Assembly (NCBI RefSeq): GCF_003722355.1
Contig: NZ_QWDD01000001.1
Coordinates: 1,984,001-2,048,000, forward strand
Source: Methylocystis hirsuta
GTDB lineage: Bacteria > Pseudomonadota > Alphaproteobacteria > Rhizobiales > Beijerinckiaceae
Length of the DNA stretch: 64,000 nt
Direction: 5' to 3'
Positions 34,914 to 43,806 of the stretch are shown here, piece after piece. A program made the translations under genes and the position numbers. The stretch's first letter is position 1; each line of letters starts with the position of its first letter. The notes beneath the pieces are model-generated. The model was not told where the DNA came from. It saw nothing but the letters and a program-made list of their open reading frames with translations, and made no database searches.

Positions 34914-35209
34914 GGCCTACATCCATCGGCGTTCCGCTGCTCGGCTTATAGAAGGCCGGAGGAAGCTTGTCGCGTCCAACGCCGCGGTAAAGTTGACCTT
35001 GAGGCGGCGCTCCTGTAAGAAGACTGCGCTGCGCCGCAGCATGAGGCGCTCCAGCCGCGTAGGTCGACGTTTCCGTCGACGAGCTGTCGAGCGCCCCCTT
35101 TTCCCACGCCGAGGCCCGTTACGCGGGGCCGACTCTTTTTTGGTCCTGAGCTGGCGCTCTCCGCGCCGGTCCTCGTGGCTCGAATCGACAACTGAAAGCA
35201 ACAACTGAA
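34914..35209 (+). promoter_or_regulatory. Structured leader region upstream of the DEAD-box helicase
   Basis: A region of 296 bp without a supported gene. A perfect hairpin GTCGACG-TTTC-CGTCGAC is at 35063-35080. A GGCCC/GGGCC stem at 35113-35130 is followed by six T residues (35136-35141), resembling a weak intrinsic terminator about 70 nt before the GTG start. It may be a long 5' leader controlling the helicase, or simply the mgtC/helicase divergent promoter region. Confidence 0.4.
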
Positions 35210-36541
35210 GTGACGACATTCTCCGATCTCGGCTTGAACGAGATCCTGCTCCGCGCGCTTGAGCGCGAAGGCTACAACACGCCGACGCCGGTTCAGGCGC
35301 AGGCCATTCCCGCGCTCCTGCAAGGTCGCGACCTTCTCGGCGTGGCCCAGACCGGCACTGGCAAGACGGCGGCTTTCGCTCTGCCGATCCTGCACCGGCT
35401 GCTGGCCGATAAGCGCCGCCCGGCGCCCAATACGGCGCGCGCGCTGATTCTCGCGCCGACACGCGAACTCGCGGCGCAGATCGCCGATAGTTTCCGCTCG
35501 TACGGCCATTTCTTTCGTCCAAGCGTCGGCGTCATCGTCGGCGGCGTGTCGCATCGTCCGCAAAATGAAATGCTGGCGCGCGGCCTCGACGTTCTGGTGG
35601 CGACGCCTGGGCGTCTGCTCGACCATCTCGGCAGCGGCCGTTTAAGGCTCGCGGCGACCGAAGTGCTCGTTCTCGACGAAGCCGACCATATGCTCGATCT
35701 TGGATTTATCGTTCCGATCCGCCAGATCGTCGCGAAATTGCCGAAGCAACGGCAAACGCTGCTGTTCTCGGCGACGATGCCGCGGGAGATCTCCTCGCTC
35801 GCGGACGACATGCTGCGGGATCCGACGAAAGTTTCGGTGACGCCGGCGGCGACCACCGCCGAGCGTGTCGCGCAACATGTCTATCTGGTCTCGGGCGGCG
35901 CCAAGCGCGACCTGCTGGTGGAACTGTTGAACGACCGCGAAATTTCGCGCGCGATCGTGTTTACGCGCACGAAGCGCGGCGCCGACCGCGTCGCGCAGCA
36001 TCTGGAGAGCGCCGGCGTCGGCGCCGACGCGATCCACGGCAACAAGAGCCAGAGCCAGCGGCTGCGCGCTCTTGACGGATTTCGCAAGGGCCGCACGCGG
36101 GTGCTTGTCGCGACCGATATCGCCGCGCGCGGCATCGACGTCGACGGCGTGACGCATGTCGTCAATTTCGAATTGCCGGAAGTTGCAGAAGCCTATGTGC
36201 ATCGCATCGGCCGCACTGCGCGGGCCGGCGCGACCGGCCAGGCGATTTCGCTCTGCGACAATGGCGAGCGGCCGTTGCTGCGCGCGATCGAAAAGCTGAC
36301 GCGTCAGACGCTTGAATTCACTGACCGGCGCGCCGAAGGCGCCCGCCAGGATGACGGCGACTCCTCACGCCCGGCGTCCAAGAGGCCGAATTCGCCGGCG
36401 CCGCATCGAAACGGCGCGCAGCATCCGCGTCGCGAGGGACAGCGTCCCGCCGCGAAGCGACCGGGCGCCTCTTTCAATGGACAGAAGCGACCCGCAAATG
36501 GCGGCGCGCGTCACAAGCAGGCGAACCGTCCGCAGGGATAA
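35210..36541 (+). CDS. DEAD-box RNA helicase (RhlE-like)
   Basis: 443 residues from a GTG. The motifs are complete: Q-motif ([10 protein letters not shown]), Walker [23 protein letters not shown] written [13 protein letters not shown], then [15 protein letters not shown] and [10 protein letters not shown]. The C-terminal 85 residues are a basic, Pro/Asn/Gly-rich tail typical of RhlE. It unwinds RNA in ribosome assembly and decay, often cold-induced. Confidence 0.95.
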   Translation: MTTFSDLGLNEILLRALEREGYNTPTPVQAQAIPALLQGRDLLGVAQTGTGKTAAFALPILHRLLADKRRPAPNTARALILAPTRELAAQIADSFRSYGHFFRPSVGVIVGGVSHRPQNEMLARGLDVLVATPGRLLDHLGSGRLRLAATEVLVLDEADHMLDLGFIVPIRQIVAKLPKQRQTLLFSATMPREISSLADDMLRDPTKVSVTPAATTAERVAQHVYLVSGGAKRDLLVELLNDREISRAIVFTRTKRGADRVAQHLESAGVGADAIHGNKSQSQRLRALDGFRKGRTRVLVATDIAARGIDVDGVTHVVNFELPEVAEAYVHRIGRTARAGATGQAISLCDNGERPLLRAIEKLTRQTLEFTDRRAEGARQDDGDSSRPASKRPNSPAPHRNGAQHPRREGQRPAAKRPGASFNGQKRPANGGARHKQANRPQG

Positions 36542-36577
36542 CGCTATAGTCATGGCCGCTTCGAATCGAGGGCGGCC

Positions 36578-38044
36578 ATGATCTACGATCTTCTCATTGT
36601 CGGCGGCGGGATCAACGGCTGCGCCATCGCCCGCGACGCCGCCGGCCGCGGCCTCGCCGTCAGGCTCGTCGAGCAGGGCGATCTTGCGCAGGGCACGTCG
36701 TCCGCCTCGACGAAGCTCATCCACGGCGGTCTGCGCTATCTCGAACTCTACGAATTTCGCCTGGTGCATGAAGCGCTCGCCGAACGCGAACTGCTGCTCG
36801 CCGCCGCGCCGCACATCATCTGGCCCCTGAAATTCGTTCTGCCCTATGAGAAGGGGCTGCGTCCCGTCTGGATGCTGCGACTGGGGCTCTTCCTTTACGA
36901 TCACCTTGCGCGCCGCAAGCGTCTCGAAGCCTCGCATATGGTGAAGCTCGCCGGCGATCCGCTCGGCGCGCCGCTGCGCGACGCTTACCGCGTCGGCTTC
37001 ACGTACGCCGATTGCTGGGTGGACGATTCGCGCCTCGTCGTGTTGAACGCGCGCGATGCGGCGGAGCGCGGCGCGACGATCAGCGTTGGCGCGAAGCTTG
37101 TTCACGCAGCGCGACAGGGTGACCGCTGGCAGGCGACGCTCGCGGACGGCGAGACGATTCAAACGCACGCGCTGGTCAACGCCGCCGGCCCCTGGGTGTC
37201 GCAGGTGATCGAAGACGCGCTGCACATCCATTCGCGCAAACATGTGCGGCTCGTGAAGGGCTCGCATCTCGTTTTGCGCAAGCTCTTCGAGGGCGCGCAC
37301 GCCTATATTTTGCAAAACCCCGACGGCCGCATCGTTTTTGCGATCCCCTATGAGCGCGAGTTCACGCTCGTCGGCACGACTGACGTCTCCTATGACGGCC
37401 CGCCCGGCGCCGTGGCGATCAGCGACGCCGAGACGGACTATCTGCTCAATTCGCTCAATCATTTCTTGCGTGTTCCAGCGACCCGCGACGACATCGTGTG
37501 GAGCTACGCCGGGTTGCGCCCGCTCTATGATGACGGCGCGCTCAAAGCCTCGGTGGTTACGCGCGATTACGCCTTCGATCTTGACGCGCCGGAAGACGCG
37601 GCGCCGTCGCTGTCGATTTTTGGCGGCAAGATCACCACGGCGCGCCGGCTCGCCGAACATGCGCTGAGTGAGCTCTCGCGCTTTCTTCCCGCGCATGGCG
37701 AGGCCTGGACGGCGGACGCGATCTTTCCGGGCGGCGACATGCCGCAAGGCTTCGACAGCTTTCTTGCCGATCTCAAGCGCGACAAGCCATTTCTCGGTGA
37801 CGAATTGGCGCTGCGCCTCGCGCGCGCCTATGGGACGCGCGTCTTTCAGATATTGAAGGGTGCACGAGCGTTGAGCGATCTTGGCCGCGATTTCGGTTGC
37901 GGCCTCACCGAGGCGGAGATCGCCTATCTGCGCGAGAAGGAATGGGCGCGGAGCGCCGACGACATTCTCTGGCGCCGCTCGAAGCTCGGCCTCCATATGA
38001 GCGACGCGCAGCAACAGGCGTTGCGGGAGTTTATCGGCGCCTGA
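36578..38044 (+). CDS. glpD: Glycerol-3-phosphate dehydrogenase, aerobic
   Basis: A 488-residue protein. An N-terminal FAD-binding motif reads LIVGGGINGCAIARDAAGRGL. The DAO fold is recognisable through STKLIHGGLRYLELYEF, VNAAGPWVSQV and LVGTTDVSYDGPP, and the C-terminal helical domain ends ALREFIGA. It oxidises glycerol 3-phosphate to dihydroxyacetone phosphate and passes electrons to quinone at the inner membrane. Its stop abuts a palindromic repeat block. Confidence 0.93.
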   Translation: MIYDLLIVGGGINGCAIARDAAGRGLAVRLVEQGDLAQGTSSASTKLIHGGLRYLELYEFRLVHEALAERELLLAAAPHIIWPLKFVLPYEKGLRPVWMLRLGLFLYDHLARRKRLEASHMVKLAGDPLGAPLRDAYRVGFTYADCWVDDSRLVVLNARDAAERGATISVGAKLVHAARQGDRWQATLADGETIQTHALVNAAGPWVSQVIEDALHIHSRKHVRLVKGSHLVLRKLFEGAHAYILQNPDGRIVFAIPYEREFTLVGTTDVSYDGPPGAVAISDAETDYLLNSLNHFLRVPATRDDIVWSYAGLRPLYDDGALKASVVTRDYAFDLDAPEDAAPSLSIFGGKITTARRLAEHALSELSRFLPAHGEAWTADAIFPGGDMPQGFDSFLADLKRDKPFLGDELALRLARAYGTRVFQILKGARALSDLGRDFGCGLTEAEIAYLREKEWARSADDILWRRSKLGLHMSDAQQQALREFIGA

Positions 38045-38278
38045 CCCCCTCCCTGTCCCTCCCCCGCTTCGCAAACCGGGTGTTCCCGGTTTGCGCATCG
38101 ACGCCGAAGTCGGCAACAGCCGACTTCGGATGGGAGAGGGGACCCAAACGATCAGCTTTTCGCGAAATGGAATTGCGAGCCTTTCGCGAAACGGAGTTTC
38201 TGGCCTTCCGCGAAATGTGGATGACGGGCGCAGCCTGCTCCCTCTCCCGCGAAGCGGGGGAGGGCCGGGGAGGGGGCG
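38045..38278. repeat. Palindromic intergenic repeat, long copy with nested hairpins
   Basis: The ends CCCCCTCCCTGTCCCTCCCC and the complementary GGGGAGGGCCGGGGAGGGGG form an imperfect 28-bp inverted repeat. Inside are two perfect hairpins (38072-38095, 10-bp stem with TGTT loop; and CCGAAGTCGGC/GCCGACTTCGG) and three TTYCGCGAAAY palindromes. A shorter copy lies at 46998-47125 and lacks the first two hairpins (about 60 bp). The block separates convergent glpD and acyl-CoA dehydrogenase genes. Confidence 0.85.
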
Positions 38279-38305
38279 CTGCTCGCGCGCCCAGCGACGG
38301 CCGCT

Positions 38306-40045
38306 TCACTCCCCAAGCGCCGCATGCGACTCGTTCACCGACGCGCCGCCGTCGATCACGCTTTTCGCGAATCCTGGCGCGGCGATCGCGATATTTTCGG
38401 CAAAGAAGCGGGCGAGCTCGGCATAGCGCGCCGCATTCGGATTGGCTTCGCGCTGCGCACGCGTCGCCCCCTTGACGAGCAGCGTCGCGCCGCGGGCCAG
38501 CGCGAAGAGGCGCAGATAGGGCGTCGCGCCGGCGAGCGCGCCAGCGAGTTCGGCTTTCGTCAGAAACGCGCTCGCCTGCGCCAGCGCCTCGACACACTCG
38601 TGTAAGGCCTCGCGCGAGACATCGGCTTCGCCTGCGATGGCGCGCATATCGTCGATCTCGCGCGCGAGCGCTGCGCCGTCGCCGCCGCGGATCTTGCGCG
38701 TGACGAGATCAATCGCCTGAATGCCGTTCGTGCCTTCGTAAATGGCGCAGATGCGGGCGTCGCGCATCAGCTGCGCGACGCCGGTCTCTTCGATATAGCC
38801 CATGCCGCCAAAGACCTGGATGGCGAGCGACGTCGTCTCATTGGCGACATCGGTCGAGAAGGACTTGGCGACGGGCGTCAGTAGAGAAGCGCGCTCATTC
38901 GCCGCCGCGGCGCGCGCCGGATCGCTGTCGCGATGCGCGCGATCGATCGCGGCGGCCGTCTCGTAGCAGATCGCGCGCGCCGCCGCCGTTGAACTCGCCA
39001 TGGTCAGCAGCATGCGCGCGACGTCCGGATGTTTGATGATCGCGCTCGTCTCCTTGGCGCCGGGCGCACGCCCCTGCTTGCGCTCGCGGGCGTATCCGAT
39101 CGCCATTTGCGTCGCGCGTTCGGCGAGCGCCACGCCTTGCAGCCCGACGGAGAGGCGGGCGTTGTTCATCATGGTGAACATGCAGGCGAGGCCTTTGTTC
39201 TCCTCGCCGACAAGATAAGCAACCGCACCGCCTTGATCGCCATAGATCATGGTGCATGTCGGCGAGCCATGGATTCCGAGCTTGTGTTCGATCCCGGCGC
39301 ACCGCACATCGTTGCGCCGCGTGAAGCCGCCCGCTTCGTCGGGCAGGAATTTCGGCGCCAGAAAGAGCGAGATGCCGCGCGTTCCTTCCGGCGCGTCGGG
39401 AAGACGCGCGAGCACGAGATGAACGATATTGGGCGCAAGATCATGCTCGCCGTAGGTGATGAAAATCTTCTGGCCGAAGAGACGATAGGAGCCGTCGTCG
39501 GCGCGCTCGGCGCGCGTGCGCATCAATCCGAGATCCGATCCCGCGCCGGGCTCGGTCAGGTTCATCGTCGCCGTCCATTCGCCGCTGACGATTCTGCGCA
39601 AATAAGCTTCCTTCAGCGCGTCGCTCGCATGCGCCTCCATCGCTTCGATCGCGCCATGGCCGAGCAGCGGGCAAACGGCGAAAGCCATATTGGCGGCGTT
39701 CCAGATCTCCGTGCAGCCGGCGTTGAGCAGGGCAGGGAGGTCCAGTCCGCCATAGTCCTCGCCGGCCGCGATGGCGTTCCAGCCGCCTTCTTTCCATTGC
39801 GCATAGGCCTCTCGCCAGCCGGGCGGCGTCGTGACCGCGCCATTGGCGTATGTCGCGCCCACGCGATCGCCGATTGTATCGAGCGGCAGCAGAACCTGTT
39901 CGGCGAATCTGGCCGCCTCGGCCAGCGTCTGTTCGGCGACGCCATCCGCGAGGTCGCGGTAAACGCCGTCCGCCTCCATCGCGCCTTCGCCGGCCGCGAG
40001 CCGAAGCGCAAAAACAATGTCGTCGAGCGGCGCGCGGTAGGTCAT
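38306..40045 (-). CDS. Acyl-CoA dehydrogenase, DmdC-like long form
   Basis: A 579-residue protein of the long acyl-CoA dehydrogenase type, with an extra N-terminal helix (MTYRAPLDDIVFALRL) and a C-terminal extension of about 130 residues. Signatures are TEPGAGSDLGLMRTRAE, FITYGEHDL, GGMGYIEETGVAQLMRDARICAIYEGTNGIQAIDLV. The last contains the usual catalytic Glu position (YEGTNGIQ). It oxidises an acyl-CoA to enoyl-CoA with FAD. The substrate may be a short or methylthio acyl-CoA by analogy, but that is not proven. Confidence 0.88.
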   Translation of the reverse strand: MTYRAPLDDIVFALRLAAGEGAMEADGVYRDLADGVAEQTLAEAARFAEQVLLPLDTIGDRVGATYANGAVTTPPGWREAYAQWKEGGWNAIAAGEDYGGLDLPALLNAGCTEIWNAANMAFAVCPLLGHGAIEAMEAHASDALKEAYLRRIVSGEWTATMNLTEPGAGSDLGLMRTRAERADDGSYRLFGQKIFITYGEHDLAPNIVHLVLARLPDAPEGTRGISLFLAPKFLPDEAGGFTRRNDVRCAGIEHKLGIHGSPTCTMIYGDQGGAVAYLVGEENKGLACMFTMMNNARLSVGLQGVALAERATQMAIGYARERKQGRAPGAKETSAIIKHPDVARMLLTMASSTAAARAICYETAAAIDRAHRDSDPARAAAANERASLLTPVAKSFSTDVANETTSLAIQVFGGMGYIEETGVAQLMRDARICAIYEGTNGIQAIDLVTRKIRGGDGAALAREIDDMRAIAGEADVSREALHECVEALAQASAFLTKAELAGALAGATPYLRLFALARGATLLVKGATRAQREANPNAARYAELARFFAENIAIAAPGFAKSVIDGGASVNESHAALGE

Positions 40046-40167
40046 CCGATTTTCTCCAATCCGAATCGTTGCACGGAATCTAGCGCGTCAGCGAGGGCGC
40101 ACGGGCCGTCTCCTCCATGTGCGTCAAAACGCATATTTCGCCTCATGGGTCTGACATTCGCAGAAGT

Positions 40168-40728
40168 ATGGGTAAGAAATGCAGCTTCAATTACGCGGAG
40201 CGGGCGGCGGCGGCGCGCGCGGCGCATCAGGAAATCGGCCACACTTTCGCGCGACTCAAGAATCGCAATGACGAGAAAGATCCTGCGACGATCGCCTGGA
40301 AGGCGGCGATCGCCCGCTTTCATGACGCGTTGCGCCTCGCCTATCCGGGTGATTTCGGAGAGGATCTCGAACGACTGAAAGCAGGCGACGCGCGTGGACT
40401 CGAGGGCGTGATTCGTTTTCTTGAAGCCGATCCGATGTTTTTCGGCTCTGGCTACGCCAAGGCCGATCTCATTCGTTTCATCAACCGCATGGCGCTGACC
40501 GAGCATCAGGCGGAGCGCCTGCGCGCGGTCGCTCTCGCGATCGTCGACCGGCGCGCGTCGCAGGAATTTCGGCGCTATTGCCGACTGGCCGCAAAGGTCA
40601 ATCACCCAGGCGTGCGAGAGGAGCTGCGGGTTCGAGCGGCGGGCGGCGATCCCGCCGTTGCGCGGCGGGCGCGCTGGATGCTCGCCCATGTCGAATCGCC
40701 GCCTTGCGCGAGGCGCGCCGGCCGGTAA
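40168..40728 (+). CDS. Hypothetical protein
   Basis: 186 residues from ATG 40168 (MGKKCSFNYAERAAAARAAHQEIGHTF); the frame opens at 40117. It is all-helical and basic at both ends, without membrane segments. No family was recognised. It is divergent from the acyl-CoA dehydrogenase gene and upstream of the fmdB-like gene on the same strand. Confidence 0.65.
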   Translation: MGKKCSFNYAERAAAARAAHQEIGHTFARLKNRNDEKDPATIAWKAAIARFHDALRLAYPGDFGEDLERLKAGDARGLEGVIRFLEADPMFFGSGYAKADLIRFINRMALTEHQAERLRAVALAIVDRRASQEFRRYCRLAAKVNHPGVREELRVRAAGGDPAVARRARWMLAHVESPPCARRAGR

Positions 40729-40766
40729 AATCGGCGGATCGTCAATTCGGCAGATCAGAGGGACTC

Positions 40767-40991
40767 ATGCCGCTTTTCGCCTATCGCTGCAGTGACTGCG
40801 CGCATCAGTTCGAGACTTTGTCGCGTTTCGACGAGATTCCCGAGTGCCCCGCGTGCGGCGGCGCCCATGTCGAGCGCCAGTTGTCGCTCATCGCGCGACC
40901 CGCGGCGGGCGGCGAGTCTGCGGAGAGTTGCGCCGCGATGGCGGGCGGGTCGCCCTGTCCGAGTTGCCCGGCGTTAGCGGGCCAGATGTGA
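40767..40991 (+). CDS. FmdB-family zinc-ribbon protein
   Basis: 74 residues. The N-terminus MPLFAYRCSDCAHQFETLSRF...ECPACGG carries the two CxxC knuckles of the FmdB/CxxC_CxxC_SSSS family. Additional Cys near the C-terminus (CPSCPA) are common in it. The first described member was linked to formamidase regulation; a general role is unknown. AGAGGGACTC precedes the ATG. Its stop overlaps the hydrolase start (GTGA). Confidence 0.88.
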   Translation: MPLFAYRCSDCAHQFETLSRFDEIPECPACGGAHVERQLSLIARPAAGGESAESCAAMAGGSPCPSCPALAGQM

Positions 40992-41863
40992 CGTCGGCGA
41001 CGACGCTTCTGCAGGCGCGCCGCATCGTCGTTCCGGCGAACGGAATAGAGTTCGAGGTTTTCGAGGCGGGTGCGGGCGATCGGCTCGCGCTGCTCTTGCA
41101 CGGCTTTCCCCAGCACGCCGTCATGTGGCGTCATCTCGTCGGACCGCTCGCCGCCGCTGGATATCGCGTTTGGGCGGTCAATCAGCGCGGCTATGGCGCC
41201 ACGACGCGCCCCGTGGAGAAAGACGCCTATTCCCTCGAGGCGCTGACAGCCGACGTCGCCGGATTGATCGACGCCGCGAATCCCGCCTCGGTCTCGCTTG
41301 TCGGCCATGACTGGGGCGGTTTCGTCGCCTGGGTCGTCGCCATTCGCAAGCTGCGGCCGATCGACGCTCTCGTCGTTCTGAATATTCCGCACCCCCTGTG
41401 CTTCCGGCGCGCGCTCGAACAGGAATGGAGACAGAAGCTGAAGTCCGCCTATGCGGCCTTCTTTCAGCTGCCCTGGCTGCCTGAACGACTGCTGTCCGCG
41501 CGGCGCGGCGCCGGCGCCGAGTGGCTGATGCAACGGGCCGCAGGCCGGGACGGCGTTTTCTCAAAAGAGGCGATGGACATCTACCGCGCCAATGTCGCGG
41601 CGCCGGGCGCCGCCAGCGCCATGCTCAATTGGTATCGCGCCGCGGGCCGCGACATTCTGGCGGCGGAAGACCTCGATGAACCGATAGATGCGCCGACGCT
41701 GGTCGTCTGGGGGCTGCAGGACGTGGCGCTCGGCGAGTCCTGTCTTGACGGCGCGGAACGCTATGTTCGCGATCTGCGGATCGAGCGTCTGCCAGGCGTG
41801 TCGCATTGGACGCCCGAAGACGCGCCGGAAAAAGTTAACAAGCTGATTTTGGGCTTCGTTTGA
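40988..41863 (+). CDS. Alpha/beta hydrolase, epoxide hydrolase-like
   Basis: 291 residues from the GTG overlapping the previous stop. HGFPQ (38-42) forms the oxyanion region. GHDWGGF has Asp108 as nucleophile, which points to epoxide hydrolase or haloacid/haloalkane dehalogenase chemistry and away from Ser esterases. The acid and the catalytic His (GVSHW) are in place. The substrate is unknown. Confidence 0.88.
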   Translation: MTSATTLLQARRIVVPANGIEFEVFEAGAGDRLALLLHGFPQHAVMWRHLVGPLAAAGYRVWAVNQRGYGATTRPVEKDAYSLEALTADVAGLIDAANPASVSLVGHDWGGFVAWVVAIRKLRPIDALVVLNIPHPLCFRRALEQEWRQKLKSAYAAFFQLPWLPERLLSARRGAGAEWLMQRAAGRDGVFSKEAMDIYRANVAAPGAASAMLNWYRAAGRDILAAEDLDEPIDAPTLVVWGLQDVALGESCLDGAERYVRDLRIERLPGVSHWTPEDAPEKVNKLILGFV

Positions 41864-41981
41864 AAATATTCTACATTCCCGTCGTAAAAAGCAGCGTGTC
41901 GGAGCCAGTAACGGTTGACTTGGCGCGCTGGCGTGGGAATCTGTCCAATGGTCCCGGACCCCTGCGTCCGGCGGTCGCTGT

Positions 41982-42019
41982 TTTGCGCCTTTGGCTCAGC
42001 TTTGCGCCTTTGGGTCAGC
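41982..42019 (+). repeat. 19-bp tandem duplication in the infC leader
   Basis: TTTGCGCCTTTGGCTCAGC is followed directly by TTTGCGCCTTTGGGTCAGC, 18 of 19 positions identical. It lies 34 nt before the infC start. The rest of the 188-bp gap after the hydrolase contains a possible -35 (TTGACT at 41915) but no clear -10. Confidence 0.75.
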
Positions 42020-42052
42020 GGCCGGCTTTTGGCCAAGAGAAGGAGATGATCC

Positions 42053-42592
42053 ATTCGCCGTCCAATGAAGAGCATCGCGGCCCCCCAGAAGGAAGGGCCG
42101 CGCATCAATCGGGAAATTCGCGCGCGAGAAGTGCAGCTAATCGATTCCGAGGGGAAAAATCACGGCGTCATCCAATTGCCGGACGCGCTGGGCATCGCCG
42201 AAGCGGCGGGACTCGATCTTGTCGAGATAGCGCCCAATTCCACGCCCCCTGTCTGCAAAATTCTTGATTACGGGCGTTTTCGCTTCGCCGAGCAAAAGAA
42301 GGCCGCCGAGGCCCGCAAAAAGCAGAAAGTCGTCGAGGTTAAGGAAATAAAGCTTCGGCCCGGCATCGACGACCATGATTACGGCGTGAAAATGAAGGCG
42401 GTGCGCCGCTTCTTCGAAGAAGGCGACAAGGTTAAGGTCACCCTTCGCTTTCGTGGCCGCGAAATCGCGCATCAGGACATCGGCTATCGGCTTCTGTCCC
42501 GCGTGAAGGCTGAGACCGCCACGCTGGCCAAGGTCGAACTCGAACCGTCCATGGAAGGACGGCAGATGGTGATGGTGCTGGCGCCTCGATAG
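42053..42592 (+). CDS. infC: Translation initiation factor IF-3 (probable ATT start)
   Basis: 179 residues if started at ATT 42053, reading [31 protein letters not shown] lies 7 nt before the ATT but 19 nt before the ATG at 42065. Rare AUU starts are the hallmark of infC and underlie its autoregulation, and the RRPM N-terminus fits alphaproteobacterial IF-3. Domains: N-terminal [14 protein letters not shown], linker helix [27 protein letters not shown]-terminal domain to VMVLAPR. It binds the 30S subunit and enforces start selection. rpmI and rplT do not follow. Confidence 0.92.
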   Translation: MRRPMKSIAAPQKEGPRINREIRAREVQLIDSEGKNHGVIQLPDALGIAEAAGLDLVEIAPNSTPPVCKILDYGRFRFAEQKKAAEARKKQKVVEVKEIKLRPGIDDHDYGVKMKAVRRFFEEGDKVKVTLRFRGREIAHQDIGYRLLSRVKAETATLAKVELEPSMEGRQMVMVLAPR

Positions 42593-42648
42593 CGCGCGTC
42601 TCGCCGCAAGGGTAGGGGCCGGGCTGCGGCCGAGGGGTGGCGATCGCT

Positions 42649-43560
42649 ATGTTTGGATCTAGGTTTGGCGTTCTGACCGCGCGTCGCGCTTGCGTTCTCG
42701 CCGCAGCGGCGCTGATTGCCGCGGGCGTCCCGCCAGCCAGAGCACAGCTTGTGCTTCCTGGGGCGGTCGCCCCGACTCCTGAAGGGACGGTCGCCAGTCC
42801 CGGACAAGCAAAGAAAAGGTCGATTGGCGGCGAGATGGGAGCCGCCGCAGGGCCGGCCATCATGCCCAAGGCGCCCGCCGAAGACGCGATCGTCGGAAAA
42901 ATTCTCAAACGCGACGGCGAGGGAAGCGCCATAGAATTCTCCCGGGCCGGAGCTGACTTGCAAGTGGCCAAGCTCACACTCGTCGGGGACGATTTGCGGC
43001 GTTCCGGCGAAGCCTGCCGGGTCGAAGTGGCTGGAACGCCGTTGAAGCTCACGGCCCGCCAGAGCGACACCGGATTGCGTCGCTATCAAATCGTATTTCC
43101 AGCCTGCGCCTTCACATTCGACGTTCTTGACGGCGCGATTCTCGTCACCAACGAGGGCAAGGCCTGCGAACCCAAGGACGCCGGTTGCCGCGCCGATCCC
43201 GAAGGACTCTGGGGGATGAGCGCGGATGAAATCGACCCCAAGAAGGGCGAAGAGATGCTCGGCGCCCGCGCGCGCGTCGAGAAGACGGTGCGAAGCACAT
43301 TCCGGGCGCTTTACGATCAGAACAAGAAGGAAAAGGCGATCCGCAACTTCATCGTGAAGGAGCAGGCGGGCTTCTCCTCCTGGCGCGAGGAAGTGTGCCG
43401 GTCCTATGCGCGCGAGCCGGATTTCGGCTATTGCGCCTTGAGACTGACGGAAGCCCGCGCCATAGCGCTCGGCGCGCAGCTCGCCACGGGCGTCAAACTG
43501 CCGCCTGGGGTCGCCGAAGAGGTCGCGGCGGAGAACACGAAGAAGGACGCGAAGAAATAG
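42649..43560 (+). CDS. Secreted protein with LprI-like C-terminal region
   Basis: 303 residues from ATG 42649; a GTG at 42637 is also in frame. A signal peptide (ACVLAAAALIAAGVPPARA) is followed by a middle domain with paired Cys (GEACRVEVAG, FPACAFTFD, GKACEPKDAGC). A helical C-terminal part (TFRALYDQNKKEKAIRNFIVKEQAGFSSWREEVCRSYAREPDFGYCALRLTEARAIAL) resembles the DUF1311/LprI lysozyme-inhibitor motif. It is periplasmic. The function is not established. Confidence 0.65.
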   Translation: MFGSRFGVLTARRACVLAAAALIAAGVPPARAQLVLPGAVAPTPEGTVASPGQAKKRSIGGEMGAAAGPAIMPKAPAEDAIVGKILKRDGEGSAIEFSRAGADLQVAKLTLVGDDLRRSGEACRVEVAGTPLKLTARQSDTGLRRYQIVFPACAFTFDVLDGAILVTNEGKACEPKDAGCRADPEGLWGMSADEIDPKKGEEMLGARARVEKTVRSTFRALYDQNKKEKAIRNFIVKEQAGFSSWREEVCRSYAREPDFGYCALRLTEARAIALGAQLATGVKLPPGVAEEVAAENTKKDAKK

Positions 43561-43589
43561 TCGCGGCGTGGTTTCCCGGAGGGGGCGCA

Positions 43590-43778
43590 ATGTTGAAATC
43601 AGCGGCGATGACAATCGTTCTGGCGATGCTCCTGTCGCCGCATTCCGCCACGGCGAGCCCTTGGACCGAAGGACAGGCCGAGTGGTTCAAGCATGGGCGC
43701 TGGGACTGCTACGGCAAATGTCCTGAAGGGCGCGTTCGCAATCGCGAAACTCAGCGCAGCCACCATCGTCCGCGCTGA
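43590..43778 (+). CDS. Small secreted protein
   Basis: 62 residues beginning MLKSAAMTIVLAMLLSPHSATASPW, with a clear signal peptide and a mature part of about 40 residues with two Cys (WDCYGKCPEG) and a basic His/Arg tail. GGAGGGGG lies a few nt before the ATG. It was kept because of the ribosome-binding site and signal; no family was recognised. Confidence 0.55.
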   Translation: MLKSAAMTIVLAMLLSPHSATASPWTEGQAEWFKHGRWDCYGKCPEGRVRNRETQRSHHRPR

Positions 43779-43806
43779 CGCCGACAACGCCCGCATACAC
43801 CATCGT

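Noticed and set aside
34914..35209. Magnesium (M-box) riboswitch upstream of mgtC
   Set aside because: mgtC is transcribed away from this region and I see no M-box consensus on the minus strand leader.
36365..38116. 583-residue minus-strand frame over glpD
   Set aside because: Antisense shadow; glpD is unambiguous.
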